DNA of 64,000 nt from Sphingobium sp. Leaf26 (GCF_001421665.1 NZ_LMKV01000029.1:125171-189170); one strand, 5' to 3'; numbered from the stretch's first letter, positions 19,643 through 28,719 are shown. The notes: generated by a model not told the origin, from the letters alone. Translations and numbers: made by a program.

Positions 19643-20641
19643 ATGATCGTTACGCCGCCTCCAGCAATACGGGCGCCAAGGGCCGAAATCGGCATCCTGC
19701 TCTATCCCGACTGCCAGCAGGCGATGGTCCATGGGATGACCGACCTGCTCGCCATCGCCGGGCAATATTCGCACCAGCATGGCGGCCCGCTTGTGCGCGC
19801 CAGCCATTGGCAGAGGCAGGCGGATGGCGGCTTCGTCCGCTGCCACGACACGCATGACGGGTTGCCCGGCACACCCGACATCTGGCTCATCCCCGGCCGC
19901 CTGAGCGGCGTGCCGGATGCGCAGGAGGCCGCACCCTATGCTCGCTGGCTGCTCGATCGCCATGCCCAGGGCGCGACGCTCGCCTCCAATTGCGGCGGCG
20001 CCTTCCTGCTCGCCGCCACCGGCCTGCTCGACGGCCGGCCCGCCACGACCCACTGGTGGTTCGCCGATCAATTCCGCACCCGCTTTCCGCAAGTGAAGCT
20101 GGATTGCGACCGCATCGTCATCGACGATGGCGACATCATCACCGCCGGCGGCCTGATGGCATGGACCGACCTTGGCCTGCGGCTGGTCGACCGGCTGCTC
20201 GGCCCCACGGTGATGCTCGACACCGCCAAATTCCTGCTGATCGACACCGCCGGGCGCGAACAGAAGCATTTCGCCCGCTTCATGCCGCGCATGAGCCATG
20301 GCGACGAAGTGATATTGAAGGTCCAGCACTGGCTCGCCGCCCGTGAAGCCAAACCCGTCAGCGTCGGCGAGATGACGGCGCAGGCGGCGTTGGAGGAACG
20401 CACCTTCCAGCGCCGCTTCAAGGCCGCGACCGCCATGACCCCGATCGAATATGTCCAGCATCTGCGGGTGGCCAAGGCCCGCGAGCATCTGGAATTTACC
20501 AAGCGCAGCATCGACCAGATCGCCTGGAGCGTCGGCTATGAGGATGCCGCCGCCTTCCGCAAACTGTTCCATCGCCTCGTCGGCCTGTCGCCGGGCGACT
20601 ATCGCCAGCGCTTCGCGGCGCCGGCGAAACAGGCGGCCTGA
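19643..20641 (+). CDS. GlxA-family transcriptional regulator (DJ-1/PfpI domain plus AraC HTH)
   Basis: 332 residues. The N-terminal half (about 14-190) is a DJ-1/PfpI-like fold with the cysteine elbow [25 protein letters not shown]; the C-terminal 100 residues carry two AraC-type helix-turn-helix units ([25 protein letters not shown] and [32 protein letters not shown]). It is divergent from the hydrolase-SDR pair with 132 bp between starts, so it is the likely regulator of that pair. The Cys may sense an oxidant or metabolite, which is inference. Confidence 0.92.
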   Translation: MIVTPPPAIRAPRAEIGILLYPDCQQAMVHGMTDLLAIAGQYSHQHGGPLVRASHWQRQADGGFVRCHDTHDGLPGTPDIWLIPGRLSGVPDAQEAAPYARWLLDRHAQGATLASNCGGAFLLAATGLLDGRPATTHWWFADQFRTRFPQVKLDCDRIVIDDGDIITAGGLMAWTDLGLRLVDRLLGPTVMLDTAKFLLIDTAGREQKHFARFMPRMSHGDEVILKVQHWLAAREAKPVSVGEMTAQAALEERTFQRRFKAATAMTPIEYVQHLRVAKAREHLEFTKRSIDQIAWSVGYEDAAAFRKLFHRLVGLSPGDYRQRFAAPAKQAA

Positions 20642-20766
20642 TCCTATAGGTAGTTAGCTAACTATCGAATTTTCGCTGTATGATTCGACTGTCTAACTCG
20701 CTGTCTCACTTGCGGCCGCCGGCCCCGCCCGCTAGATTCCCGTTTCGTTCCAGACAAGGATATGCA

Positions 20767-22281
20767 ATGGACAGCCTGGCCGCCCTTCTGATCGTCATCG
20801 CCCTGCTGATCGGCCTCGCCGTCGGCTGGCTGCTCCGGGGCAGGGCGCTGGCGCCGCTGGCCGCCGAAAAGGCCGACCTTGCCGGCAAGCTGGACCTTGC
20901 CGCCAGCCAGCGCAACGGCGCCATCGCCGAACTGGCGGTGGAGCAGGAGCGCGTTCATCAGGCCGCGACCCGGATCGCCCGGCTCGAAGCCGCGCAGCAG
21001 GCCGCCGACCAGCGGCTGGACTCGGTCCAGATCGCCGCCACGCAAAAGCATGAAGCGCTGCAAGCCGCCGCCGCCCAGCGTATCGAATCGATCCAGGCCG
21101 ACCGCGAAGCCGCGCTACGCGAACTGGCCGCGCTCAAATCGGACACGCAAGCCCGCACCCAGGCGTTCGAGCAGCAGATCGCCGCGCTCAGGGACGCCAA
21201 GGAGCAACTCTCCGCCCAGTTCAGCGAGATTGGCGGCAAGCTGCTGGATCAGGCCCAGACCCAGTTCCTGACCCGCGCCGACCAGCGCTTCGCCCAGGCG
21301 AACGAGAAGAGCGAGGCGCAGCTCAAGACCCTGCTCAACCCGGTCGAAACCACCCTCAAACGCTATGAGGAAGGGCTGGCCCGCGTCGAGAAGGATCGGG
21401 TCGGCAGCTATGCCGAACTGCGCGAGGCGGTGCAGCAGGTCCATCTGGGCCAGGGCCAGGTGCGTGAGGAGACGGCGAAGCTGGTCAACGCCCTGCGCGC
21501 CGCGCCCAAGACCCGCGGCCGCTGGGGCGAGCAGCAGTTCAAGAACCTCATCGAAACCGCCGGCCTCTCCCCCTTCGTGGACTTCAAGGAAGAGGTTTCG
21601 GTCGCGGTAGAAGATGGCAGGATGCGGCCGGACTTCATCATCAACCTGCCCGGCGACCAGCAGATGGTGGTCGATGTCAAATGCTCGCTCGTCGCCTATC
21701 TGAACGCCGTCGATCAGGTCGATCCCGGCTTACGCGACGCCCATATGCTCGACCATGCCCGCGCCATGCGCACCCATGCCGACGCGCTGGGGCGCAAGGC
21801 CTATTGGGAGCAGTTCGACAAGGCGCCCGACTTCGTCATCATGTATGTCCCCGGCGACAATTTCGTCACCGCCGCGCTGGAAGCGGACATGGACCTGTGG
21901 GAGCGCGCGGCCAAGAATCGCGTCATCATCTGCGGCCCCGCCACCTTCCTTCCCCTCGCCCGCACGCTGGCGGGTCATTGGCGGCAGGCCAAGATGCAGG
22001 AACAGGCACAGCAGGTCGGCCAGCTTGGCAAGGAACTCTATGAGCGACTGTCCGTCGCCGCGACCCATTTGAAGCGTCTCGGCTCCGGCCTCAACAGCGC
22101 CGTTTCCAACTATAACAGCTTCATCGGCAGCTTCGAAAGCCGTGTCCTGTCCACCGGCCGCAAATTCCGCGACCTCGACATCGAAACCGGCGGCAAGGAG
22201 ATCGAGGCGATGGAGCCGCTCGACGTTCTGGCGCGCGACGCCCAGACCGACGAGGCGCGCGCTCTGCCGGCGGCGGAATGA
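20767..22281 (+). CDS. rmuC: DNA recombination protein RmuC
   Basis: 504 residues. An N-terminal membrane helix (about 4-24) is followed by a long coiled coil (about 30-165, rich in Ala/Gln/Glu) and the RmuC nuclease-like domain (about 200-430), with RGRWGEQQFKNLIETAGL and VVDVKCSLVAYLNAV, the latter carrying the D-x-K of a PD-(D/E)XK-type site. RmuC limits inversions at short repeats, presumably by acting on DNA structures. The chosen ATG at 20767 begins at the membrane helix; the frame is open further upstream to 20680 without a better start. Confidence 0.92.
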   Translation: MDSLAALLIVIALLIGLAVGWLLRGRALAPLAAEKADLAGKLDLAASQRNGAIAELAVEQERVHQAATRIARLEAAQQAADQRLDSVQIAATQKHEALQAAAAQRIESIQADREAALRELAALKSDTQARTQAFEQQIAALRDAKEQLSAQFSEIGGKLLDQAQTQFLTRADQRFAQANEKSEAQLKTLLNPVETTLKRYEEGLARVEKDRVGSYAELREAVQQVHLGQGQVREETAKLVNALRAAPKTRGRWGEQQFKNLIETAGLSPFVDFKEEVSVAVEDGRMRPDFIINLPGDQQMVVDVKCSLVAYLNAVDQVDPGLRDAHMLDHARAMRTHADALGRKAYWEQFDKAPDFVIMYVPGDNFVTAALEADMDLWERAAKNRVIICGPATFLPLARTLAGHWRQAKMQEQAQQVGQLGKELYERLSVAATHLKRLGSGLNSAVSNYNSFIGSFESRVLSTGRKFRDLDIETGGKEIEAMEPLDVLARDAQTDEARALPAAE

Positions 22282-22365
22282 AATAAAGCAGGAACAAGCC
22301 TCCGCCCCCCCGCGTATCTTCACCAGAAGCGGCACGGATCAACATGTCGCGGGTCGGAGAGTGTC

Positions 22366-22539
22366 ATGTGGAAGTCCATACTATTCCGCCGCCCGCTGCG
22401 GCGGCCTGAACACAAGACAGAGAGGATTATGCCATCACACCGGCCCGCCACGCGGGCGGATGGTCCCTTTGCGGACCTGATGGCAAAGCTCGACCGGATT
22501 CCCTATCAGCGCCAATGGAAACGCGCCGCCGATCATTGA
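22366..22539 (+). CDS. Small hypothetical protein (57 aa or 36 aa)
   Basis: From ATG at 22366 (GGTCGGAGAGTGTC upstream) the frame reads 57 residues to TGA at 22537-22539: a basic N-terminus MWKSILFRRPLRRPEHKTERI, then MPSHRPATRADGPFADLMAKLDRIPYQRQWKRAADH. A second ATG at 22429, with AGAGAGGATT before it, would give the last 36 residues only and has a better ribosome site. The C-terminal part has a plausible amphipathic helix. It lies between rmuC and nadD on the same strand. No family is recognised. Confidence 0.45.
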   Translation: MWKSILFRRPLRRPEHKTERIMPSHRPATRADGPFADLMAKLDRIPYQRQWKRAADH

Positions 22540-22599
22540 CGGGATCGCCTGTCATCGTCCACCGTTGCAGCCTTGGCCCGGCGCTGGCATGGCAGGCCC

Positions 22600-23229
22600 A
22601 TGAAAAAGATCGGCCTGCTCGGCGGCTCCTTCAATCCGGCCCATGATGGCCATCGCGCCATATCCCTGTTCGCCAGGGCCGCCCTAGACCTTGATGAAAT
22701 CTGGTGGCTCGTCTCCCCCGGCAATCCCCTAAAACCCGCAAAGGGCATGGCCCCGCTCCCCGCGCGCCTCGCCCATGCCCGCAAGATCGCCCGCCGCGCT
22801 CCGATTCGCGCGACCGCGATCGAGCGTCACCTGCGCACCCGCTACACCATCGACACGCTCCGCGCACTGACCCGGCGCTACCCGCGCAACCGCTTCATCT
22901 GGCTGATGGGGGCCGACAATCTGGCGCAATTTGGCCGATGGCGCGACTGGCGCGGCATCGCCCGGCAAATGCCCATTGCCGTGATCGCCCGTCCGCGCTA
23001 TGATAGGGGTGCCCGTGGCTCTGTGGCCATGAGCTGGCTGCGGCGCTTCGTCCGGTCCGCGCGCCAGAGTGCAGACTGGACGAATTGGAGACCACCGGCG
23101 CTCGTGCTATTGCGCTTCCGCCCTGATCCAAGATCGGCGACCCTGCTGCGGCAGGCGAACCCCCTCTGGCATCGCGAATATGAAGCAACGTGTGTGCGCG
23201 ATCCGCTCACGCGCCGGTACGTCATCTAG
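22600..23229 (+). CDS. nadD: Nicotinate-nucleotide adenylyltransferase
   Basis: 209 residues. It joins nicotinate mononucleotide and ATP to make deamido-NAD. The nucleotidyltransferase signature GGSFNPAHDGH (about 7-17) contains the HxGH-like motif, and LMGADNLAQFGRWRDW plus the SSTxxR-equivalent near the end support the family. The ATG at 22600 sits directly before MKKIGLLGGSFNP; nine upstream codons in frame are not conserved. First gene of nadD-rsfS-rlmH-envC, a common alphaproteobacterial order. Confidence 0.95.
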   Translation: MKKIGLLGGSFNPAHDGHRAISLFARAALDLDEIWWLVSPGNPLKPAKGMAPLPARLAHARKIARRAPIRATAIERHLRTRYTIDTLRALTRRYPRNRFIWLMGADNLAQFGRWRDWRGIARQMPIAVIARPRYDRGARGSVAMSWLRRFVRSARQSADWTNWRPPALVLLRFRPDPRSATLLRQANPLWHREYEATCVRDPLTRRYVI

Positions 23230-23241
23230 ATTGGAGTTTAA

Positions 23242-23631
23242 TTGTCTAACCTCGCCCCTGCCAACGACACGGCCCCTGGTGCCGAATCCGTGGCCGCCCT
23301 GCACGCCCTTGTCATGCAATCGCTGGACGACGACCAGGCACAGGAAACCATCTCCATCCCGCTGGAAGGCAAGAGCAGCATCGCCGATTATATGGTGATC
23401 GCGAGCGGCCGTTCGTCGCGTCAGGTCGCAGCGATCGCCCAGCATCTCGCCGAACGGATCAAGAAGGAAACGGGTCGCTCCGCGCGGGTCGAGGGCCTTC
23501 CGGTCGCCGACTGGGTGCTGATCGACGCCGGCGACGTGATCGTCCATCTGTTCAAGCCGGAAGTACGCAGCTTCTACAATCTGGAACGGATGTGGGGCTT
23601 CGTCGACGCACCGGTCGCGGGCAACGCCTGA
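23242..23631 (+). CDS. rsfS: Ribosome silencing factor
   Basis: 129 residues starting with TTG at 23242, with TTGGAGTTTAA just upstream. RsfS (Iojap family) binds L14 and blocks subunit joining when nutrients are low. Characteristic segments are IADYMVIASGRSSRQVAAIA and the C-terminal DWVLIDAGDVIVHLFKPEVRSFYNLERMW, which contains the L14-binding surface. It begins 12 bp after nadD, so the two are one operon. The N-terminal 15 residues are variable. Confidence 0.95.
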   Translation: MSNLAPANDTAPGAESVAALHALVMQSLDDDQAQETISIPLEGKSSIADYMVIASGRSSRQVAAIAQHLAERIKKETGRSARVEGLPVADWVLIDAGDVIVHLFKPEVRSFYNLERMWGFVDAPVAGNA

Positions 23632-23646
23632 ACTTTCAGGCAATCT

Positions 23647-23752
23647 CCGTTCGTCCTGAGTAGCCGCTGACCCCGGACGTGATCCGGGGGGCGTATCGAA
23701 GGATCGCGCGGATACTTCGATACGGGGCTTCGCTCCTACTCAGCATGAACGG
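23647..23752. repeat. REP-like nested inverted repeat in the rsfS-rlmH gap
   Basis: CCGTTCGTCCTGAGTAG faces CTACTCAGCATGAACGG, with an inner pair GTATCGAAGG/ACTTCGATAC. It fills almost the whole 129-bp gap and ends 8 bp before the rlmH start, so it may shape the rlmH translation start or uncouple it from rsfS. Confidence 0.75.
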
Positions 23753-23760
23753 AGTAGAGT

Positions 23761-24183
23761 GTGCTCCTCCACATCATCGCGCGCGGCAAGATCGGGCGCT
23801 CGCCCGAGGCCGAACTGGTCGATCGCTATGTCAAGCGACTGACCATGCCGCACAAGATCACCGAAATGCCCGACCGGGGTGGCAAGCTGCCCCCCGTCGG
23901 TCCCGGCGCCGTCACCGTCATGCTGGACGAAAAGGGCAAGCAACTCGGATCGATGGACTTTGCCCGCCGGATCGAGGGCTGGCGCGATGCGGGCACCCGC
24001 GAATGCCGCTTCCTGATCGGCGCGGCCGACGGTTTCGATGATGCCGAGCGCGCCAATGCCGACCTGCTCATCGCCTTTGGCGCGATGACCTGGCCGCACA
24101 TGATGGCCCGCGCGATGCTGGCCGAACAACTCTGGCGCGCCTGCTCCATCCTGGCGAACCACCCCTATCACCGCGAAGGCTAG
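23761..24183 (+). CDS. rlmH: 23S rRNA pseudouridine1915 N3-methyltransferase
   Basis: 140 residues from a GTG at 23761 (GGAGTAGA upstream). RlmH is a SPOUT methyltransferase acting on pseudouridine 1915 in helix 69 of 23S rRNA. The knot region FLIGAADGFDD and the tail MLAEQLWRACSILANHPYHREG, with the HPYHR signature, are clear. The N-terminus MLLHIIARGKIG matches the family. It follows rsfS across a REP element and is followed by the EnvC gene after 52 bp. Confidence 0.96.
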   Translation: MLLHIIARGKIGRSPEAELVDRYVKRLTMPHKITEMPDRGGKLPPVGPGAVTVMLDEKGKQLGSMDFARRIEGWRDAGTRECRFLIGAADGFDDAERANADLLIAFGAMTWPHMMARAMLAEQLWRACSILANHPYHREG

Positions 24184-24235
24184 AAAGACGCCCGCTTTGC
24201 GCCTAGGCAAAGGCCATGCAGGGACAGGGCATCGG

Positions 24236-25471
24236 GTGAAGCGCAATATCATCATCGCGGGCGGACTGGCGGGCTTTCTGGCCCTCGCCGCCACGCGCCT
24301 GCCCGCGGCGGACGATAGCGCCATCATCCTGTCCGGCACCGCCGGCACGACGCTGGCGCAGGAGCAGCAGTCCCTGAAAAATGCCCGACGCCAGTCGGAT
24401 GAGGCGCGCGATCGCTCCGCCCGCCTCGAACAACAGGCCAGCGCCGCCCGTGACGAAGCCGAACAGGCCCGCCGCCGCGCCGCCGCCATCGCCGCCCGCA
24501 TCCAGCAGGCGGAAGCCGATATCCAGGCGGCACAGGCCCGCATCGCCATCATCAACCGGTTGCAACGCGCCCAGGCCGCCCGCCTCGCCGCGAAGCAGGA
24601 ACCCGTCGTCCGCCTGACTGCCGCGCTCCAGATGATGGCCCGCCGCCCGCTGACGCTCGCGCTGGTGCAACCCGGATCGGTGGCCGACGCCGTCCATATG
24701 CGCGCGGTATTGGGGCAGGTGCTGCCCGTCATCGAACAGCGCACCGCCGGCCTGCGGCAGGAACTGGACAAGAGCCGCGCCCTGCGCGCCACCGCCCAGC
24801 AGGCCGCCGACGCCCTGACAAAGGCGCAGGCCGACCGCAAGGAACGGCAGACCGCCCTTGCTGCGCTCGAAGCCCAAAAGCGTGTGGCCGCCCGCGACTA
24901 TCGGTCCAATGCGGGGATGGAGAGCGAACGGGCGCTGGCGCTGGGCGAGCGGGCGCGCGACATTGTCGACCTGATGGACCGGCTGGAGGAAGCGGGCGAC
25001 CTGCGCGATCGACTGGCGGCCTTGTCCGGCCCGCTGCTGCGCCCCGCCCGCCCCGATCAGGCCGGCGCGCCCGGCCCGGAGCGCGATGCCTCCGCCGGCG
25101 GCCCGCCCCCTTATCGGCTGCCGGTGATCGGCCAGCTCGTCACCGGCATGGGCGAGGTCAATGATGGCGGTGTCCGTTCGCGCGGCCTGACGCTGGTGAC
25201 GCAGCCCGGCGCGCAGGCGATCGCCCCCACCGCCGGTCGCATCGCCTTTGCCGGCCCCTATCGCGACTATGGGCAGATATTGATCATCGACCATGGACAG
25301 GGCTGGACCACGCTCATCACCGGCCTCCACCGCGTGACGGCGCAGGTCGGCGACACCGTGCGACAGGGCGAACCGGTCGGCATCACCGGCGCCGAACGCC
25401 CCGACATCACCGTCGAACTGCGCCGCAACGGCCGGCCGGTCGATATCGTCCCGCTTGTGGGGCTGGGCTGA
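24236..25471 (+). CDS. envC: Murein hydrolase activator EnvC-like, degenerate LytM domain
   Basis: 411 residues from a GTG at 24236. A signal/anchor (about 4-24) leads to a long coiled coil (about 40-250) and a C-terminal M23/LytM-like domain (about 290-405). The usual zinc ligands appear missing: the positions of YAHL and of the HFE motif read ITGLHRV and ITVELRRNG. This is as in EnvC, which activates amidases rather than cutting peptidoglycan itself. It is placed between rlmH and the carboxy-terminal protease, as usual, except that an AlgX-like gene intervenes. Start codon is uncertain: an ATG lies further upstream at 24197 is non-ATG. Confidence 0.85.
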   Translation: MKRNIIIAGGLAGFLALAATRLPAADDSAIILSGTAGTTLAQEQQSLKNARRQSDEARDRSARLEQQASAARDEAEQARRRAAAIAARIQQAEADIQAAQARIAIINRLQRAQAARLAAKQEPVVRLTAALQMMARRPLTLALVQPGSVADAVHMRAVLGQVLPVIEQRTAGLRQELDKSRALRATAQQAADALTKAQADRKERQTALAALEAQKRVAARDYRSNAGMESERALALGERARDIVDLMDRLEEAGDLRDRLAALSGPLLRPARPDQAGAPGPERDASAGGPPPYRLPVIGQLVTGMGEVNDGGVRSRGLTLVTQPGAQAIAPTAGRIAFAGPYRDYGQILIIDHGQGWTTLITGLHRVTAQVGDTVRQGEPVGITGAERPDITVELRRNGRPVDIVPLVGLG

Positions 25472-25564
25472 TGACCGGAACGATGTTTACCGTTGAGCGC
25501 TGATGCGATTGCCCATAGCGTGTCAATCCTGACAACATAGCAAGTTTGGAACTATTTCAAGACG

Positions 25565-26893
25565 ATGATAGATGAGGCAAAGCAGATGGACGCCGCCGCC
25601 GATGCGGATTGGGCGATCAGCCTGAACGGATTGCAGGGGCCGGACCAGCTCGGCCGGGTATGGATCGCGCAACCGCTGGCGATCGGTGATGACCGGCTGG
25701 TCTTTTCCGGCCATGTTGCCAATGCCGGCAATGGCGTGCCCGTCACCATCAAACACGGCAACGAAGTGCTGGCCAGTTGCATCGCCGCACCGGGCTTCGT
25801 TGTGGACGTTCCGGCGCGCAAGGGCGTCTTCCATGTCTGCATGACCGTGCGGCAGGATCAGGGGCGCGATGTCATCTGCCGGTGGGAGGTCGTAGACCAG
25901 GAACGGCAACGGCTTTCCCTGACCGGCATGGTCAAGCGCGGCGGCCCCAGCCCCGACATTCCGGCCACAGGCGCGCAGACCCTGCTCGGCCGCATGGGAC
26001 AGTTGTTTCTCAGCAACGACACCAACGACAGTGTCGCCCAGTTCACCCGACCGGGGGTGCTCGACGACGTCAGCGTGCTAAGCTGGACCGATCTCTTTTC
26101 GCGCTTTCCCGCATGGAAGTCCGATTTCGGCCTGAACCGCATCAGCCTGCTGGTCGCCCCCGCCAAAGAAGAGATATTGCGGGATTATTATCCCTTTCCC
26201 CGCGCATCCGGCACGATGTTCGACGATTTCCTGAAGAGGTTCAGGGATGAACCGGTCATCATGCCGCGCTGGGAGTTGTGGAACGCCCGAACGCTCAGCT
26301 TTGCGGAAACGGATACGCACTGGACCGATTTTGGTGCCATGATCGCCGCGCAGACCGTACTCCAGCGCTGGGAATTGCCCGTTGATGGCATGCCGTCCGC
26401 TTTTGCCGTCAAGCAGAAGATCGGCGATCTCGGCGGTAAACTCCATCCCCCCAGCTCGAACTTTGAACTGTGCTTCAACGAAAAAATGTCGGACCGGCTG
26501 GTCTTCGACAATGGCATCCACAATCATGGCTGTGTCCGCATCTATCGGAACCCTACGGCACCGATCGGCGGCAAACTGCTGATCTTCGGCGACAGTTTCG
26601 GCACCAATCTCGCCGAATCCATGTCCTACGCCTTCCGCGAGGTCGTCTATACCTACCAGCCCGCCGGGGTCGATCCGGAACTGGTGGCGATGGTCGCACC
26701 CACGCATATGCTGCTGCAAATCACCCAGCGCTTCATCCATGGCGCGCAGGCGACCAACCATTCGATCTTCGAGAAGGGCCGGTCCAAGATCGCCAGGATG
26801 GGCGAAGCGGAACGGGCGAAGACCCTCGCGCACCTCGCCGCCACGCCCGAAGCGTTCAGACCACTGGTCGCACCCCTGCTGGAATCCCGTTAA
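25565..26893 (+). CDS. AlgX/AlgJ-like SGNH hydrolase-fold protein (DHHW family), possible O-acyltransferase
   Basis: 442 residues. The segment ETDTHWTDFGA (DTHW at about 250-253) and GDSFGTNLAESM (about 342-345) are the catalytic motifs of the AlgX/AlgJ family, which O-acetylate alginate in the periplasm. Here the N-terminal 130 residues form a different, strand-rich domain, and no signal peptide or membrane anchor is seen, unlike AlgX and AlgJ. A second ATG at 25586 with GAGG upstream is also possible. It sits between envC and ctpA and no alginate-type MBOAT gene is nearby. Composition looks slightly less GC-rich than its neighbours by eye. Substrate unknown; perhaps a capsule or exopolysaccharide modifier encoded elsewhere. 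Confidence 0.72.
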   Translation: MIDEAKQMDAAADADWAISLNGLQGPDQLGRVWIAQPLAIGDDRLVFSGHVANAGNGVPVTIKHGNEVLASCIAAPGFVVDVPARKGVFHVCMTVRQDQGRDVICRWEVVDQERQRLSLTGMVKRGGPSPDIPATGAQTLLGRMGQLFLSNDTNDSVAQFTRPGVLDDVSVLSWTDLFSRFPAWKSDFGLNRISLLVAPAKEEILRDYYPFPRASGTMFDDFLKRFRDEPVIMPRWELWNARTLSFAETDTHWTDFGAMIAAQTVLQRWELPVDGMPSAFAVKQKIGDLGGKLHPPSSNFELCFNEKMSDRLVFDNGIHNHGCVRIYRNPTAPIGGKLLIFGDSFGTNLAESMSYAFREVVYTYQPAGVDPELVAMVAPTHMLLQITQRFIHGAQATNHSIFEKGRSKIARMGEAERAKTLAHLAATPEAFRPLVAPLLESR

Positions 26894-26997
26894 CCTGACG
26901 CTGATCGAGACGGGGCGACACTCCATCGAAGCGCGCTTTTGCTTTGGCATGCGAATCGGCGTATATCGGGCTATTGATGCACACTCCTAGGACAGCC

Positions 26998-28347
26998 ATG
27001 AAATCCACCTTCCTCCAGGGCGCGGTTGCGCTCGGGGCGCTTGCGCTCATTCCGGCTACCACCGCGGCGCTCGCCGATGGGGAGGCATCGAGCTACAAGG
27101 CGCTCGACGAATTCATGGACGTGTTCCAGAAGGTGCGCAGCGACTATGTCGAAAAGGTCGATGATGAGAAGCTGATCAAGGGCGCGATCGACGGCATGCT
27201 CGCCAGCCTCGATCCGCACAGCAGCTTCCTTGATGCGCGCGATTTCCAGAATCTGCGCACCCAGACCGAGGGCAGCTATGGCGGCCTTGGCCTGTCGGTC
27301 ACGCAGGAGGATGGCGCGGTCAAGGTCATCGCCCCGACCCAGGACACCCCTGCCTGGCGCGCGGGCATCAAGGCGGGCGACTATATCACCCATATCGACG
27401 GCCAGCTCATCTATGGCGGCACGCTGGACGAGGCCGTGGACAAGATGCGCGGTGCGCCGGGCACCAGCCTGAAGCTGACGCTGGTCCGTGCCGGCCGCGA
27501 CAAGCCGATCGAGTTGACCCTGACGCGCGAGATCATTCAGTTGAAGCCCGTCAAATGGGAAGTGAAGAACAATATCGGCGTCATCAACATCGTCAGCTTC
27601 TCGGCCAATACCGGGGCGGACGTGCGGTCGGCGATCCGCAGCATCGACAAGTCGCTGGGCCACAAGCCCACCGGCTATATCCTCGACCTGCGTTCCAATC
27701 CCGGCGGCCTGCTGGACGAAGCGGTAACGGTGAGCGACGCCTTCCTGGAACGCGGCGAAATCGTGTCGCAGCGCGGCCGGGCCAAGGGTGATGTCGAGCG
27801 TTACTATGCCAAGCCCGGCGACGATGCGAAGGGCCTGCCGGTGATCGTGCTGGTCGATGCGGGCTCCGCTTCGGCCTCCGAAATCGTGGCCGGCGCCTTG
27901 CAGGATCAGCATCGCGCGCTGGTGATGGGCGAACGCAGCTTCGGCAAGGGCAGCGTTCAGACCATGCTGCCGCTGTCCAGCACCACGGCGCTCAAGCTGA
28001 CCACGGCACGCTATTATACCCCATCTGGCCGCAGCGTGCAGGAAGGCGGCATCCAACCGGATATCCGCGTGCCGCAACTGTCCGATCCCGACTATAAGAA
28101 CAGGCCGAAATTCCGCGAAAGCGACCTGCGCCGTCACCTGATCAACGAGATCAAGGCCGACGACAAGGCGCTGGAAGAAGACATAAAGGACGATCCGCGC
28201 TTTGCCATGTCGGCCGAGGAACTGAAGAAGAAGGGCGTGGAGGATTTCCAGCTCGACTATGCGCTCAAGACCATCTCCCGGCTGGCCAGCACGCCCGGCG
28301 CGACCATCGCCCAGGCGCATGCAGCACGAAAGCCGGGCGCGAAATAA
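26998..28347 (+). CDS. ctpA: Carboxy-terminal processing peptidase, S41 family
   Basis: 449 residues. A signal peptide (about 1-30) exports it to the periplasm. A PDZ domain with GGLGLSVTQEDG (about 95-180) precedes the peptidase domain with the nucleophile Ser in GSASASEIVAGALQD and the Lys in SFGKGSVQTMLPL, so the Ser-Lys dyad is present. The C-terminal tail is Lys/Glu-rich. CTAGGACAGCC precedes the ATG at 26998; an in-frame ATG 21 bp earlier is less likely. It trims periplasmic proteins and affects cell-wall hydrolases; its link with envC is the usual order. Confidence 0.94.
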   Translation: MKSTFLQGAVALGALALIPATTAALADGEASSYKALDEFMDVFQKVRSDYVEKVDDEKLIKGAIDGMLASLDPHSSFLDARDFQNLRTQTEGSYGGLGLSVTQEDGAVKVIAPTQDTPAWRAGIKAGDYITHIDGQLIYGGTLDEAVDKMRGAPGTSLKLTLVRAGRDKPIELTLTREIIQLKPVKWEVKNNIGVINIVSFSANTGADVRSAIRSIDKSLGHKPTGYILDLRSNPGGLLDEAVTVSDAFLERGEIVSQRGRAKGDVERYYAKPGDDAKGLPVIVLVDAGSASASEIVAGALQDQHRALVMGERSFGKGSVQTMLPLSSTTALKLTTARYYTPSGRSVQEGGIQPDIRVPQLSDPDYKNRPKFRESDLRRHLINEIKADDKALEEDIKDDPRFAMSAEELKKKGVEDFQLDYALKTISRLASTPGATIAQAHAARKPGAK

Positions 28348-28719
28348 GGTCTGCCCCTCCCGTCGGTATCCAGCGGGCTACGGCGCCCGCTGGAATGACG
28401 CCTAGGGGTTGGAAGTGAGGCGATCCCGTTCGCCCTGAGCTTGTCGAAGGGCCTTACTGGGCGGCTGGCGAGGCATAGCTCGCCATGCGTTGCCGGGCGC
28501 TTCTGTTCCGCATGGCCCGAACGGCATTTTGCGTGTCCGACCTTTGCCTTTGCCCCGTACCTGTCGCGCCAGACCTGATGATGGACGGGCATCGCCATAT
28601 ATCCCTCCATCCTCCGGCCCGGCGAAAGGCGGCAACTTCCACCGCTCCGCCGCAGGACCGACTCGCCTCATCCCACCCTGCCTTGTCGGTCGATGTCCGA
28701 CACCCTAGCCGCATAGGCC
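28348..28719. other. 372-bp region with repeats and no convincing gene
   Basis: A hairpin CCAGCGGG...CCCGCTGG lies at 28370-28393, and a half REP copy at 28425-28451. Reverse-strand frames of about 80-117 codons cross it; one reads through the repeat as PFDKLRANG, a product of repeat DNA, and none resembles a family. The last 100 bp should hold the promoter of the outer-membrane protein gene. Confidence 0.5.
28425..28451. repeat. Partial REP copy
   Basis: CCCGTTCGCCCTGAGCTTGTCGAAGGG, one arm of the repeat family seen at 17704 and 23647, here without its inverted partner. Seen directly. Confidence 0.7.

Noticed and set aside
19511..20572. Extension of the alpha/beta hydrolase frame by about 350 codons upstream
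   Set aside because: The added part is antisense to the AraC-type regulator; the standard hydrolase start is the ATG at 19510.
28402..28714. Reverse-strand frames of 80-117 codons after ctpA
   Set aside because: They read through a REP copy (PFDKLRANG) and differ among frames; no family or ribosome site.
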